From a candidate division Hyd24-12 bacterium UBA5074 (lineage in GTDB: Bacteria; Fermentibacterota; Fermentibacteria; Fermentibacterales; Fermentibacteraceae): DNA of 60,523 nt. Where the stretch lies: the NCBI GenBank assembly GCA_002414865.1, contig DIAQ01000108.1:471-60993 (forward strand), read 5' to 3'. Numbering within the stretch: the stretch's first letter is position 1; each line of letters begins with the position of its first letter. Below the pieces are notes generated by a model. It made no database searches. It saw only the letters and a list, made by a program, of their open reading frames with translations, and was not told the origin of the DNA. Made by a program: the position numbers and the translations under genes. Positions 15,431 to 23,650 of this stretch are shown in pieces.

Positions 15431-16108
15431 TCAGGTCGAGTCGCCCTCGAAGGTCACGAGGATGCTTCCCCCGTTGTCCAGGGCGTCTTCGGTCCTGTCG
15501 ACGCAGAAGGCATCCACCTCGGCCCCCAGAGGGAACTCGAGCGGCAGGGTGTCGCCCGGCTGGGCGGCGGAGGCCGATCTGCCGCTGCCCGGCTCCGAGA
15601 AGAGAAGGACGATTATGCCGTCGTAGCCGGTGAGATTGTCATTCTCCACGATGGCCAGATACCGGCCGGGGGAGAGGGAGATGCGCCTGGAGCGGTCGGT
15701 GATGGCGAGATGGTACGCCGACGAGACAGTGATGCTGGGGGTTAGGTGGGGGATGAAGGGCAGGAACCTGACCGAATCGACCGCTGTCGGAGTGGTGACG
15801 ACGATGGTCACGGAGTCGCTGAACCCGGGCTCCGGCTTCCAGGTTACGCTCCTGCCGAGCGCCTCGGGCTCGTCCGTCTCCATGAAGAATCCGGCCGAGC
15901 AGGTCCACTGGGCCGAGCTGCCGTCCGGGAGGACCGTGGAGAGGTATGTCGTGCCCGAACCCGACGCATCGATGGACGCGATGATGTTCCCCGACTCCGC
16001 GGGCTGCCCCATGGTCTCCCTCACGAGCCAGGTGCCGAGGGCGAGCACGGGGAGAACGAAGGGGAGGGCTATGGCCAGCGCTGTCAGCAATCTCTTCCTT
16101 CTGGGCAT
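15431..16108 (-). CDS. Membrane-anchored extracytoplasmic protein of unknown function
   Basis: 225 residues. A basic start (MPRRKRLL) and one hydrophobic helix (about 8-30) suggest an uncleaved anchor or signal peptide. The outside part is beta-rich with an Ig- or PPC-like look (SISLSPGRYLAIVENDNLTG and DTLPLEFPLGAEVDAFCVDRTED). I do not recognise a named family. It is the last gene of the epimerase-gmhB unit, 2 bp after gmhB, and convergent with the comEC-like gene. Confidence 0.65.
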   Translation of the reverse strand: MPRRKRLLTALAIALPFVLPVLALGTWLVRETMGQPAESGNIIASIDASGSGTTYLSTVLPDGSSAQWTCSAGFFMETDEPEALGRSVTWKPEPGFSDSVTIVVTTPTAVDSVRFLPFIPHLTPSITVSSAYHLAITDRSRRISLSPGRYLAIVENDNLTGYDGIIVLLFSEPGSGRSASAAQPGDTLPLEFPLGAEVDAFCVDRTEDALDNGGSILVTFEGDST

Positions 16109-16110
16109 GA

Positions 16111-16680
16111 TCAGCCGCCTCCTGCCGCCGTCGGGTCCCCATGCAGAACGATCAGCGCGGCATCAGCCAGATCCCCCGCCACGAAATCGGGATCTGCGGC
16201 CCCGGACGATCTCATCCTCTCGAGCTGCTCGATCCCCCTGCCAGAGAGCACCAGGATGGTGCGAAGTCCGCAGGCCGTCCCCAGCTCGATGTCGCTCGCG
16301 GCGTCACCCACCAGCCAGCCCCCGGGAGGCAGGCCCAGGTCCTGGCGTGCGCTGTCCACGAGTCCGGTGAGGGGCTTCCGGCAGCTGCAGCCCTCGCCGG
16401 GCGCATGCGGGCAGTAATATACCCCCGCCACGGAACCGCCGTAGCCAGCGATCCTCCGGCAGAGCATGGAGTTGATCTCCTCGACCGCTTCTGCCTTCAC
16501 CAGACCGCGGCCGATGGCCGACTGGTTGGTGACCACGACGACCGGGTGTCCCGCCATGGAGAGGACGGCAGCCGCCTCCAGGGCGCCGGGCAGCGGCTTC
16601 CACTGGGAGGGGGTCCTCACGTAGTCTGGGACGTTCTCGTTCAGGACGCCGTCGCGGTCGAGGAAAACTGGCTCAGGCAT
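16111..16680 (-). CDS. gmhB: D-glycero-D-manno-heptose-1,7-bisphosphate 7-phosphatase-like HAD enzyme
   Basis: 189 residues. HAD motif I FLDRDGVLN at the start, motif II VVTNQSAIGRG, the zinc loop CPHAPGEGCSCRKP and motif IV VGDAASDIELGTACG are all in place; the zinc loop marks the GmhB subfamily. It removes the 7-phosphate in the synthesis of ADP-heptose for the LPS core (or the related histidinol-phosphate branch, less likely here). Start at ATG 16680 (MPEPVFLDRDG), overlapping the epimerase gene by 8 bp. The GT9 gene at 6175 may use the product. Confidence 0.88.
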   Translation of the reverse strand: MPEPVFLDRDGVLNENVPDYVRTPSQWKPLPGALEAAAVLSMAGHPVVVVTNQSAIGRGLVKAEAVEEINSMLCRRIAGYGGSVAGVYYCPHAPGEGCSCRKPLTGLVDSARQDLGLPPGGWLVGDAASDIELGTACGLRTILVLSGRGIEQLERMRSSGAADPDFVAGDLADAALIVLHGDPTAAGGG

Positions 16681-17617
16681 GCTCTCCGGTCCGCTTCCTG
16701 TGGAACTCCACCAGGTCGGCAAGCCCTTCCGCGAACCCGATCTCCGGGACCCAGCCCAGGAGATCCGCAGCGACCGAGGGATCGAGGGCGATCTTCAGGA
16801 TCTCCTCGGGCAGAGCGGGACCCCTTGTGGGGAGGAGATCCGTGCCCACGAGGCCGCGGATTATTGCGTCGAGCTCGACGACGGAATGGCCCACGCCCCA
16901 GCCTATGTTGAGTATGCGGCCGCCGATCGCCCGGTTGCCGGTGTCCATGGCGAGGAGGTTGGCCCTGGCTATGTCCCTCACGTGCACGTAGTCCCTCAGC
17001 TGCATCCCGTCGCCGTTGATCCTGGGAGGCCTGCCCTCGAGGTACGCGAGCGTGAAGATCGCCGTGACCCCGGCCTCGCCGTGCGGATTCTGGCGTGGGC
17101 CGTAGACATTGGGATATCTCAGGACGACGTAGTCGAGTCCGTAGAGGTGCCTGTACAGGAACAGGTAGTGCTCGACCGTGTGCTTGCTCACTCCGTAGTG
17201 GCAGATGGGGTTGATCGGGTGATCCTCCCTCACGGGGAGGCTGTCGGGCTCGCCGTAGACCGCCCCGCCGGTGGAGGCGTAGACGACCCTCTTGACACCG
17301 CTCCTGCGGCAGGCCTCGAGGATGTTGATCGATCCCCGGATGTTCACGTCCGCATCGAAGAGGGGCTCTCTGACCGATCTCCTGACGTCCATCTGGGCTG
17401 CGTGATGGCAGACTATGTCGAAGCGGCCGTTCTCTATCACCGTGGCGGCGTGGGGGCTGCGGATGTCGAGCCGGTGGAGCAGGGCGCGGGGATCGACGTT
17501 CTCCGCGAAGCCGGTGGACAGGTCGTCGATGATCTCCACCTCGATGCCGTTCTCGAGGAGCATGTCGGCCACATTCGACGCTATGAAGCCGGCTCCGCCG
17601 GTCACCATTGCTCTCAT
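16673..17617 (-). CDS. NAD-dependent sugar-nucleotide epimerase/dehydratase (GalE-like)
   Basis: 314 residues, an extended short-chain dehydrogenase. NAD-binding TGGAGFIASNVADML at the N-terminus, the catalytic Ser/Tyr-Lys set (STGGAVYGE and YGVSKHTVEHYL), and RYPNVYGPRQNPHGEAG typical of UDP-glucose 4-epimerase or UDP-N-acetylglucosamine epimerase relatives. It would supply a sugar nucleotide for surface polysaccharide or LPS, fitting its link to gmhB. The start has GGAGGTCCCG directly upstream. That initiation region is identical over 18 bp to that of the divergent ddl gene. Confidence 0.88.
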   Translation of the reverse strand: MRAMVTGGAGFIASNVADMLLENGIEVEIIDDLSTGFAENVDPRALLHRLDIRSPHAATVIENGRFDIVCHHAAQMDVRRSVREPLFDADVNIRGSINILEACRRSGVKRVVYASTGGAVYGEPDSLPVREDHPINPICHYGVSKHTVEHYLFLYRHLYGLDYVVLRYPNVYGPRQNPHGEAGVTAIFTLAYLEGRPPRINGDGMQLRDYVHVRDIARANLLAMDTGNRAIGGRILNIGWGVGHSVVELDAIIRGLVGTDLLPTRGPALPEEILKIALDPSVAADLLGWVPEIGFAEGLADLVEFHRKRTGEHA

Positions 17618-17768
17618 CGGGACCTCCGTGTTCGTGCGAAGGCGGAAACTGATGCCCGGGCAGGCCTCCGGTCAATGCCGGCGCCGCGGCGGGAGCCGCC
17701 CGGGCAGGGTCGTGGACACGCGCAGACGCTCTAGATCATCATTGGCCGGAACGGAGGTCCCGATGAGA
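17612..17768. repeat. 18-bp perfect inverted repeat covering two divergent start sites
   Basis: ACGGAGGTCCCGATGAGA occurs at 17751-17768 (ribosome site and start of ddl) and, inverted, at 17629-17612 (ribosome site and start of the epimerase gene). The 121 bp between are GC-rich and include GCCCGGGCAGG twice. Confidence 0.7.
17713..17742 (+). promoter_or_regulatory. Possible promoter of the ddl operon
   Basis: TGGACA (17713-17718), 18-bp spacer, CATCAT (17737-17742), then a start near 17749 and the ribosome site. On the other strand TTGACC (17675-17670) could be a -35 for the epimerase gene but lacks a good -10. Confidence 0.25.
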
Positions 17769-18767
17769 ATCCTGGTCTTGTCCGGTGGAAGGTCGGCGGA
17801 GCGAGAGATCTCGATCGAATCCGCCGCATTCGTGTCCAGGGCGCTGGAGGCGGCGGGCCATTCCGTCGTCGCAGTGGATATCGATGCCGACGGCACCTGG
17901 TCCCGCTCGGGCCGCGTGCTCCTGATCGAGACCGGGCGCTGCCCGTGGCTCCTCCGGGATGCCGGATCGACTCTCCAGTTCGAGGCCGTGTTCCCCGTGC
18001 TCCACGGTCCGTTCGGCGAGGACGGCACGGTGCAGGGGCTCTGTGAGACGGCCGGCTGGCCGTGCGCGGGAGCTGACGTGATGGCCTCTTCGGTGGGCAT
18101 GAACAAGATCGCGTTCAAGCGCCTGGCGGCCGGAGCGGGCATACCGGTCGTGCCGTGGATGGAGGTCTCCGCAGGGCCATCCGGCCCCCTGGCCGACTGC
18201 GTGGAAGGCGAGCTGGGGCTGCCCGTCTTCGTGAAGCCCGCAAGGCTGGGCTCCTCCGTGGGCATCTCCCGCGCAGCGGACGGCCGATCCCTCGCCATGG
18301 CGCTCGATCTCGCATTCTCCTACGATCCGCTCGTGCTGGTGGAGGTGGCGCTCCGGACTCCCAGGGAGCTGGAGGTATCTCTCGTCGGGGACGATTCAGG
18401 CATCTCCAGCTCGATCCCCGGAGAGGTGAAGCCCGGCCGCGACTGGTACGACTACGAGGCCAAGTACGCCTGCGCTGCATCCGAGCTGTGCATTCCTGCG
18501 CAGATACCGGCGGCGCTGGCGGCCGAGATATCGAGGAACGCGACAACCGCATTCGGTCTGATAGGCGGGAGGGGCTACGCGAGGATGGACTTCCTCCTCG
18601 AGGGCGACATGCTGTTCCTCAACGAGGTGAACACGATACCGGGGTTCACCGGCATAAGCATGTTCCCCAAGCTCTGGGAGGCGTCGGGTGTCCCGGCGCC
18701 GGCCCTTCTCGATCGTATCCTTCACGAGGCCCTGTCGCGCAGGCAGGTCGGGCTCTGGAGGAGATGA
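17763..18767 (+). CDS. ddl: D-alanine--D-alanine ligase
   Basis: 334 residues, ATP-grasp. The N-terminus ILVLSGGRSAEREISIESA is the Ddl opening; VFPVLHGPFGEDGTVQGL, FVKPARLGSSVGIS and LNEVNTIPGFTGISMFPKLW are the substrate- and Mg-ATP-binding signatures. It joins two D-Ala units for the peptidoglycan pentapeptide. The start is given by GGAGGTCCCG before ATG. First gene of a 9-kb same-strand run that goes on to lipid A genes, so wall and lipid A precursors may be co-expressed. Confidence 0.95.
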   Translation: MRILVLSGGRSAEREISIESAAFVSRALEAAGHSVVAVDIDADGTWSRSGRVLLIETGRCPWLLRDAGSTLQFEAVFPVLHGPFGEDGTVQGLCETAGWPCAGADVMASSVGMNKIAFKRLAAGAGIPVVPWMEVSAGPSGPLADCVEGELGLPVFVKPARLGSSVGISRAADGRSLAMALDLAFSYDPLVLVEVALRTPRELEVSLVGDDSGISSSIPGEVKPGRDWYDYEAKYACAASELCIPAQIPAALAAEISRNATTAFGLIGGRGYARMDFLLEGDMLFLNEVNTIPGFTGISMFPKLWEASGVPAPALLDRILHEALSRRQVGLWRR

Positions 18768-19804
18768 TGTCCAGGTTCAGGGTGGATCTCAGGAGCGATA
18801 CGGTGAGCGTTCCGTCGCTGGGCATGCGCAACGCCATGGCCCATGCAGAGGTCGGCGACGACGTTTTCGGAGAGGATCCCACGGTCAACCTGCTCCAGGA
18901 GAGGGTCGCAACGCTGCTCGGTTTCGAGTCGGCGATCTTCATGGCTTCGGGGACCATGTCGAACGGGATCGCCATCCGGGTCCTGGCCGATCCCGGGGAT
19001 GAGGTGGTCTGCGGCTCTTCGAGTCACATCTACATCTACGAGGGCGCCTCTGCGGCCCTCAACGGAGGCATTCAGCTGCACAGGCTGGACGAAGGGCCCG
19101 ACGGGCTCCCCGAGCCTGCGGATATCGAGGCCGCGCTGGCGAGGAGCGGTGACCTGCATTTCGCCCCGAGGCGGCTGGTCTGCCTCGAGAACACTCATAA
19201 CATAATGGGTGGCAAAGTACTGCCTGCGTCGAAAGTGCGCTCGGTCCAGGACATCGTATATGCGTCCGGGGGGCGGCTCTACCTGGATGGAGCGAGGTTG
19301 TGGCACACCCATGTCGCACTCGGGGTTCCCCTGCAGGAGCTGACGCAGGGCTTCGAGATGGTCTCGGTGTGCTTCTCCAAGGCCATGGGCTGCCCCGTGG
19401 GGTCCGTCCTCGCGGGGAGCGCGGCGACCGTGGCCAGGGCGAGGTGGTTCAGGAAGCGCCATGGGGGGGGGATGAGACAGGCCGGCATACTCGCCGCCGC
19501 CTGCCTGCACGCGCTGGAGCACAACCTCCCCCAGCTCGAGCAGACGCACAAGTGGGCAAGGTCCCTTGCGAGGGCCGCCTCCTCGTCATCCATCTTCGAG
19601 ATCGAGCCCGAGTCCGTCGAGACCAACATCGTGATACTGCGCTCGCCGGGTGTGAGCTCGGCCACGGTGGCCTCCGCCCTCGAAGGGGTCGGCATAGGAT
19701 GCCTCCCCGTTGGGCCGCAGGCCATCAGGCTGGTGACGCACCTGTCGCTCTCGGAGCGGGACATGAAGTTCGCGGCGGACACGCTCGCCGCCTTTGGAGG
19801 ATAG
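18767..19804 (+). CDS. Low-specificity L-threonine aldolase-type PLP enzyme
   Basis: 345 residues. Opens with VDLRSDTVSVPS, has FMASGTMSNGIAIRVL, LENTHNIMGGKVLP, LDGARLWHTHVALG and the PLP-lysine segment VSVCFSKAMGCPVGS. These are the signatures of threonine/allo-threonine aldolases (beta-eliminating lyase family) that split threonine to glycine and acetaldehyde. ATG 18767 is preferred over ATG 18764 because GGAGG is then 5 nt away. Overlaps the ddl stop by one base. Glycine supply or threonine breakdown are both possible. Confidence 0.9.
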   Translation: MSRFRVDLRSDTVSVPSLGMRNAMAHAEVGDDVFGEDPTVNLLQERVATLLGFESAIFMASGTMSNGIAIRVLADPGDEVVCGSSSHIYIYEGASAALNGGIQLHRLDEGPDGLPEPADIEAALARSGDLHFAPRRLVCLENTHNIMGGKVLPASKVRSVQDIVYASGGRLYLDGARLWHTHVALGVPLQELTQGFEMVSVCFSKAMGCPVGSVLAGSAATVARARWFRKRHGGGMRQAGILAAACLHALEHNLPQLEQTHKWARSLARAASSSSIFEIEPESVETNIVILRSPGVSSATVASALEGVGIGCLPVGPQAIRLVTHLSLSERDMKFAADTLAAFGG

Positions 19805-19805
19805 G

Positions 19806-20720
19806 ATGAGAACAGGCGTCGCAGGCGTCGGCCATCTCGGTTATCACCACGCCAGGATTCTCAGGAGCCTGGCCTCCGAGGTCCGCGTCCACGACCTGGA
19901 CGGGCGGAGGGCCGACACGGTCGCATCCGAGCTCGGAGTCGAGTCCGTGAGCTCCCTCGAGGCCCTGGTGGACTGGTGCGATGCGCTGGTCGTGGCCTGC
20001 ACCACCTCGAGCCATCACTCCGTGGCGATGAAGGCCCTCGGTGCCGGACGGCACATCCTCGTCGAAAAACCCATTGCGGCGACAGGCGCTCAGGCGAGGG
20101 AGATGGAGCGGGCTGCACGAGCCGCCGGGGCGGTCCTGGCCGTGGGCCATGTCGAGAGATTCAACCCTGCTGTCGTGGCAGCCTCCAACCTGCTGCAGAA
20201 GCCGCTCTTCGTCGAGGGGCACAGGATGTCCCCGTTCAAGACCAGGGGCACCGACGTATCCGTCGTCATGGACCTGATGATCCATGACATCGACCTCGTT
20301 CTCTCCTTCATGAAGGCTCCGGTGACGGGCATCTCGGCCTCCGGAGTGGCCGTGCTCACGGACAGCGTGGACATCGCCAGCGCCCGCATCTCGTTTGCCG
20401 ACGGCGCCGTGGCCAACATGACCGCCAGCCGGATCTCGAAGGAGCCCCTGAGAAAGCTCCGGTTCTTCCAGCAGAAGCGCTACGTGGCCGTGGACTTCGC
20501 AGCCCGGTCCGTCGAAGCCCTGGAGGTCAGGGGGGATTCCATCGTCCCTATCGAAGTGGAAGTACCCGAGACCGATCCATTGACCGAAGAGCTGAAGGAC
20601 TTCCTGGAATGCTGCAGGACCGGAGCATGCCCCGTCGTGGGCGCGGCCGACGGCGTAAGGGCCCTGGAAACGGCCGAGCTGATACTCGCCACCATATCCT
20701 CGGCGACCAGGGCCTGCTGA
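19806..20720 (+). CDS. Gfo/Idh/MocA-family oxidoreductase associated with lipid A genes
   Basis: 304 residues. NAD(P)-binding GVAGVGHLGYHHARIL at the N-terminus, the EKP loop (HILVEKPIAATG) and a C-terminal alpha/beta domain with GHRMSPFKTRGTDVSVVMDLMIHDIDLVLSF. Similar oxidoreductases sit just before lpxB in several diderm genomes; some (GnnA) oxidise UDP-GlcNAc so that an amino group can be put at C3. No GnnB-like aminotransferase lies nearby, so that role is only a possibility. ATG 19806 follows GGAGGATAGG; lpxB starts right after the stop. Confidence 0.85.
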   Translation: MRTGVAGVGHLGYHHARILRSLASEVRVHDLDGRRADTVASELGVESVSSLEALVDWCDALVVACTTSSHHSVAMKALGAGRHILVEKPIAATGAQAREMERAARAAGAVLAVGHVERFNPAVVAASNLLQKPLFVEGHRMSPFKTRGTDVSVVMDLMIHDIDLVLSFMKAPVTGISASGVAVLTDSVDIASARISFADGAVANMTASRISKEPLRKLRFFQQKRYVAVDFAARSVEALEVRGDSIVPIEVEVPETDPLTEELKDFLECCRTGACPVVGAADGVRALETAELILATISSATRAC

Positions 20721-21818
20721 GTGAGGCTCTTCGCCGTCGCAGGAGAGCCTTCGGGAGACGTCAGGGCCGCAGAACTCCTGGGCGAGCTTGCGAAGATCGG
20801 GCAGCTCGACGTCGCCGGGATGGGCGGACCTCGCATGGCTGCAGCGGGAGCGGTCCTCTCCGAGAGGATGGAAGCCCACTCCGTCATGGGCTTCGCCGAG
20901 GTGCTCCGGTCCGCCGCCGCGTTCGCGGCGTTGGAGCGCAGGCTGCACGAGGCGTGTCTGGATTTTTCACCCGATGCCATGCTGCTCGTCGACTATCCCG
21001 GCTTCAATCTCAGATTCGCGAAATGGGCCTCTCGCAAGGGTTTGAAAGTCATCTACTATATCTCGCCGCAGATCTGGGCATGGGGCGGATGGCGCGTCCC
21101 CGCCATCCGGGAATCCGTCTCCCTGATGGTCACCCTGTTCGAGTTCGAGCACGAGTTCTACCGGAGCAGGGGAATCAGGAGCACATGGAGCGGGCATCCG
21201 CTGGTCGACGCAATCCCGGTGACCGCTCCCGGGGGCCGGTCGATCGCCGTCCTGCCGGGCAGCAGAGCCCAGGAGGTATCGCGGCTCCTGCCCGTCATGC
21301 TCGACGCCGCCCGGCGGCTCGTGGCCGATGGGTCTGCCGACGGCGTCGTGGTCGCGCGCTCGGGGAACCTTCCCGAGAGTCTGTATGATCGCTGCAGCTC
21401 ACAGCCCGGAGTCGGACTCGCAGACGGGACCTCCGAAGCCCTGGCCGGGGCCAGGGGAGCCTTCGTCTGCTCGGGGACGGCCACCCTCGAGACGTCCCTG
21501 CACGGGATCCCGTTCGTGGTTCTCTACAGGACATCACCTGTCACGTACGGCCTCGCCAGGCTGCTCGTAAGAGGCGTCGACAGGATTTGCCTCGCGAGCA
21601 TCGCCGCAGGAATCGAAGCGGCGCCAGAGCTCATCCAGGGCCGTGTGACCGCGGCCAGAGCGGCGGAGGCTCTGAGACCTCTCCTGGCCGACGGTCCGAG
21701 GAGGGACGGCAGCCTCGCCGGGCTTGCCAGGGTGCGGGCCTCGCTCGGGGCGCCCGGAGCCGCCGCCCGGGCTGCGGCGGCGATCGCCGGATTCCTTGAA
21801 GGCTCCCAGTGGACCTGA
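20721..21818 (+). CDS. lpxB: Lipid-A-disaccharide synthase
   Basis: 365 residues, GT19. Begins with FAVAGEPSGDVRAAELL (the GE-x-SGD motif), contains LVDYPGFNLRFAKWA, YYISPQIWAWGGWRV and the C-terminal CSGTATLETSLHGIPFVVLY donor-site signature. It condenses UDP-diacyl-glucosamine with lipid X on the inner face of the membrane. GTG start directly follows the previous TGA. The next two genes, waaA-type and lpxK, continue the Raetz pathway. Confidence 0.95.
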   Translation: MRLFAVAGEPSGDVRAAELLGELAKIGQLDVAGMGGPRMAAAGAVLSERMEAHSVMGFAEVLRSAAAFAALERRLHEACLDFSPDAMLLVDYPGFNLRFAKWASRKGLKVIYYISPQIWAWGGWRVPAIRESVSLMVTLFEFEHEFYRSRGIRSTWSGHPLVDAIPVTAPGGRSIAVLPGSRAQEVSRLLPVMLDAARRLVADGSADGVVVARSGNLPESLYDRCSSQPGVGLADGTSEALAGARGAFVCSGTATLETSLHGIPFVVLYRTSPVTYGLARLLVRGVDRICLASIAAGIEAAPELIQGRVTAARAAEALRPLLADGPRRDGSLAGLARVRASLGAPGAAARAAAAIAGFLEGSQWT

Positions 21819-23650
21819 TGGCGCTTGCGAGGACAGCGGGCCGGCTGCTCGTGACAGGACTCGGACTCTCGTGGAGGATAGACTACCGGCGCCCCCCCTC
21901 CGGCAGGGCCGGACACATGCGCGGCCTCCCGGCTCTCTTTGCGTTCTGGCACGGCCGCCAGCTCCCCCTGATCTACACCCACAGGAACGAGACCTCCACC
22001 GTTCTCATAAGTTCCAACCGGGACGGCGAGTATGCAGCCCGCGCGCTCGAGGCCATGGGGTTCCGGACCATTCGGGGCTCCACGAGCAGAGGGGGTGTGA
22101 GGGCGCTTCGGGAGATGGCCGCGAGACTGGCTTCGGGGACAGACTGCGCGCTCACTCCGGATGGTCCGCGCGGGCCGTTCGAGAAGGCCATGCCCGGCGC
22201 CGCCACGATATCGGCCCTTGCGGGCAGGCCGGCGGTCGCCCTGGGTACGGCAGGTTGGCCGAGGCTGGTTTTCGGATCCTGGGACAGGTTCCAGGTCGCT
22301 CTGCCCTTCGCCAGGATGGTCGTCGTGGAGGGCCGCCCGGTCGGACCGTTCCGAAGGGATGGGATCGAGGGCGGGACCATGCTCCTCGAGACCGAGATGA
22401 GGCGCGTGACCGGCCTTGCGGAGTATCTCGCGCGTCCCGTCTCCAGAGCCGTCTCCTCCATCGTCTCTGCCGCTGCGGGGGCCGCGGAGCCCGTCGCCCG
22501 TCTCGCGCTGCTCGCCAGGCCACCCCGGGAGCGGCTCGAGAGAACCGGACGCGCGCCGTGCCCGGGAGCAGGTGCGGTGATGCTCCACGGCTCCTCGATG
22601 GGGGAGATCGAAGGGCTGCTGCCGCTTGCGGCAGATCTGGAGTCGAGGGGCACGAGGTCCTTCCTCACATGCTTCACCCCGGCTGCGAGGGCGAAACTGG
22701 AATCGGCGGGCCTGCCGTCATGCTTCCTCCCGCTCGACTGCCCGCATTTCGTGGATGGCTTCCTGGAGAGATGGGCTCCGTCGGTCCTGGTTCTCGCCGA
22801 GACCGAGATCTGGCCGAACATGGTGAAGTCGTGCCTTCTCAGGTCGATACCCTGCATGATGGTCAACGCCAGGCTGTCGAGGCGGAGCCTGAATCGCTAC
22901 AAGGCGTTCGGCGGCCCTTCCGCGGGCCGCCTGCTCTCCTGCTTCGCCGCCGTCCTCGCGAGGTCCGGAGAGGACGCGGAGCGCTTCGTCGAACTGGGCG
23001 TCAGACCCGACATCGTGAAACTCTCGGGTGATTCCAAGGCCCTGGCCGCCCCCGGGGAGCCGCCTCCGGAATGGTCGGCGCTGCTTCCGCGGGGGAGACC
23101 CGTCCTGATAGCCGGATCGACACGCGAGGGCGAGGAGCTCCCTGTGGCGAGGGCCGCGATCGAGGCCTCCCTGTATCCGGTCATCGCTCCACGGCATCTT
23201 GCCCGGGTGGGCGAAATCGTGAAGATGCTCTCCTCCTCGGGCATTTCCTGCGGGCTCTGGAGCGAGGGCGCCCCCGGCGGGGGCGGGAACGAATGCCTGG
23301 TGATCGACAGGATGGGGATGCTCTCGAGACTCTACGCCCTCGGCAAAGTGGCCTTCGTGGGCGGGACGATCGCGCCGCTTGGAGGCCATAACATCCTCGA
23401 GCCTCTCAGGCAGGGCATCCCGGTCGTGACCGGACCTTCGGTGGAGAGCTTCGCAGAGGTAGCTGCCCTCGGGCGGGAGTCCGGCGCCGTGAGATCGGTG
23501 GAGACCGGGATGCTGGCCTCCGCCTTTGCTGAAGCCCTGGCCGCGCCTCCGCCGCGAGGAGAGCTGATCGAGCTGGGCTCCACGGAGGCCCGGGGCGTTC
23601 TCGGTGACTTCAGGAGGGCGCTGGCATCCTGCGGAGTGGATTCCCCATGA
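21809..23650 (+). CDS. waaA: DUF374 acyltransferase-like domain fused to Kdo transferase
   Basis: 613 residues in two modules that are usually separate genes. Residues 1-205 are a DUF374 (lysophospholipid acyltransferase-like, LPLAT) domain: FAFWHGRQLPLIY, SSNRDGEYAARALEAMGF and LTPDGPRGPFEKA. Residues about 230-613 are a WaaA/KdtA glycosyltransferase: MLHGSSMGEIEGLLPL, LAETEIWPNM, AGSTREGEE and GGTIAPLGGHNILEP. The fusion lacks a clear separate membrane anchor for WaaA and might couple acylation with Kdo transfer onto lipid IVA. GTG 21809 has GAAGG 6 nt upstream; ATG 21818 is an alternative. No frame break is seen at the junction, so the fusion looks genuine. Confidence 0.9.
   Translation: MDLMALARTAGRLLVTGLGLSWRIDYRRPPSGRAGHMRGLPALFAFWHGRQLPLIYTHRNETSTVLISSNRDGEYAARALEAMGFRTIRGSTSRGGVRALREMAARLASGTDCALTPDGPRGPFEKAMPGAATISALAGRPAVALGTAGWPRLVFGSWDRFQVALPFARMVVVEGRPVGPFRRDGIEGGTMLLETEMRRVTGLAEYLARPVSRAVSSIVSAAAGAAEPVARLALLARPPRERLERTGRAPCPGAGAVMLHGSSMGEIEGLLPLAADLESRGTRSFLTCFTPAARAKLESAGLPSCFLPLDCPHFVDGFLERWAPSVLVLAETEIWPNMVKSCLLRSIPCMMVNARLSRRSLNRYKAFGGPSAGRLLSCFAAVLARSGEDAERFVELGVRPDIVKLSGDSKALAAPGEPPPEWSALLPRGRPVLIAGSTREGEELPVARAAIEASLYPVIAPRHLARVGEIVKMLSSSGISCGLWSEGAPGGGGNECLVIDRMGMLSRLYALGKVAFVGGTIAPLGGHNILEPLRQGIPVVTGPSVESFAEVAALGRESGAVRSVETGMLASAFAEALAAPPPRGELIELGSTEARGVLGDFRRALASCGVDSP

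Noticed and set aside
17650..17703. GCCCGGGCAGG occurring twice as a direct repeat in the ddl/epimerase gap
   Set aside because: Eleven GC-rich bases with a CCCGGG core can recur by chance in this composition; no further copies noticed.
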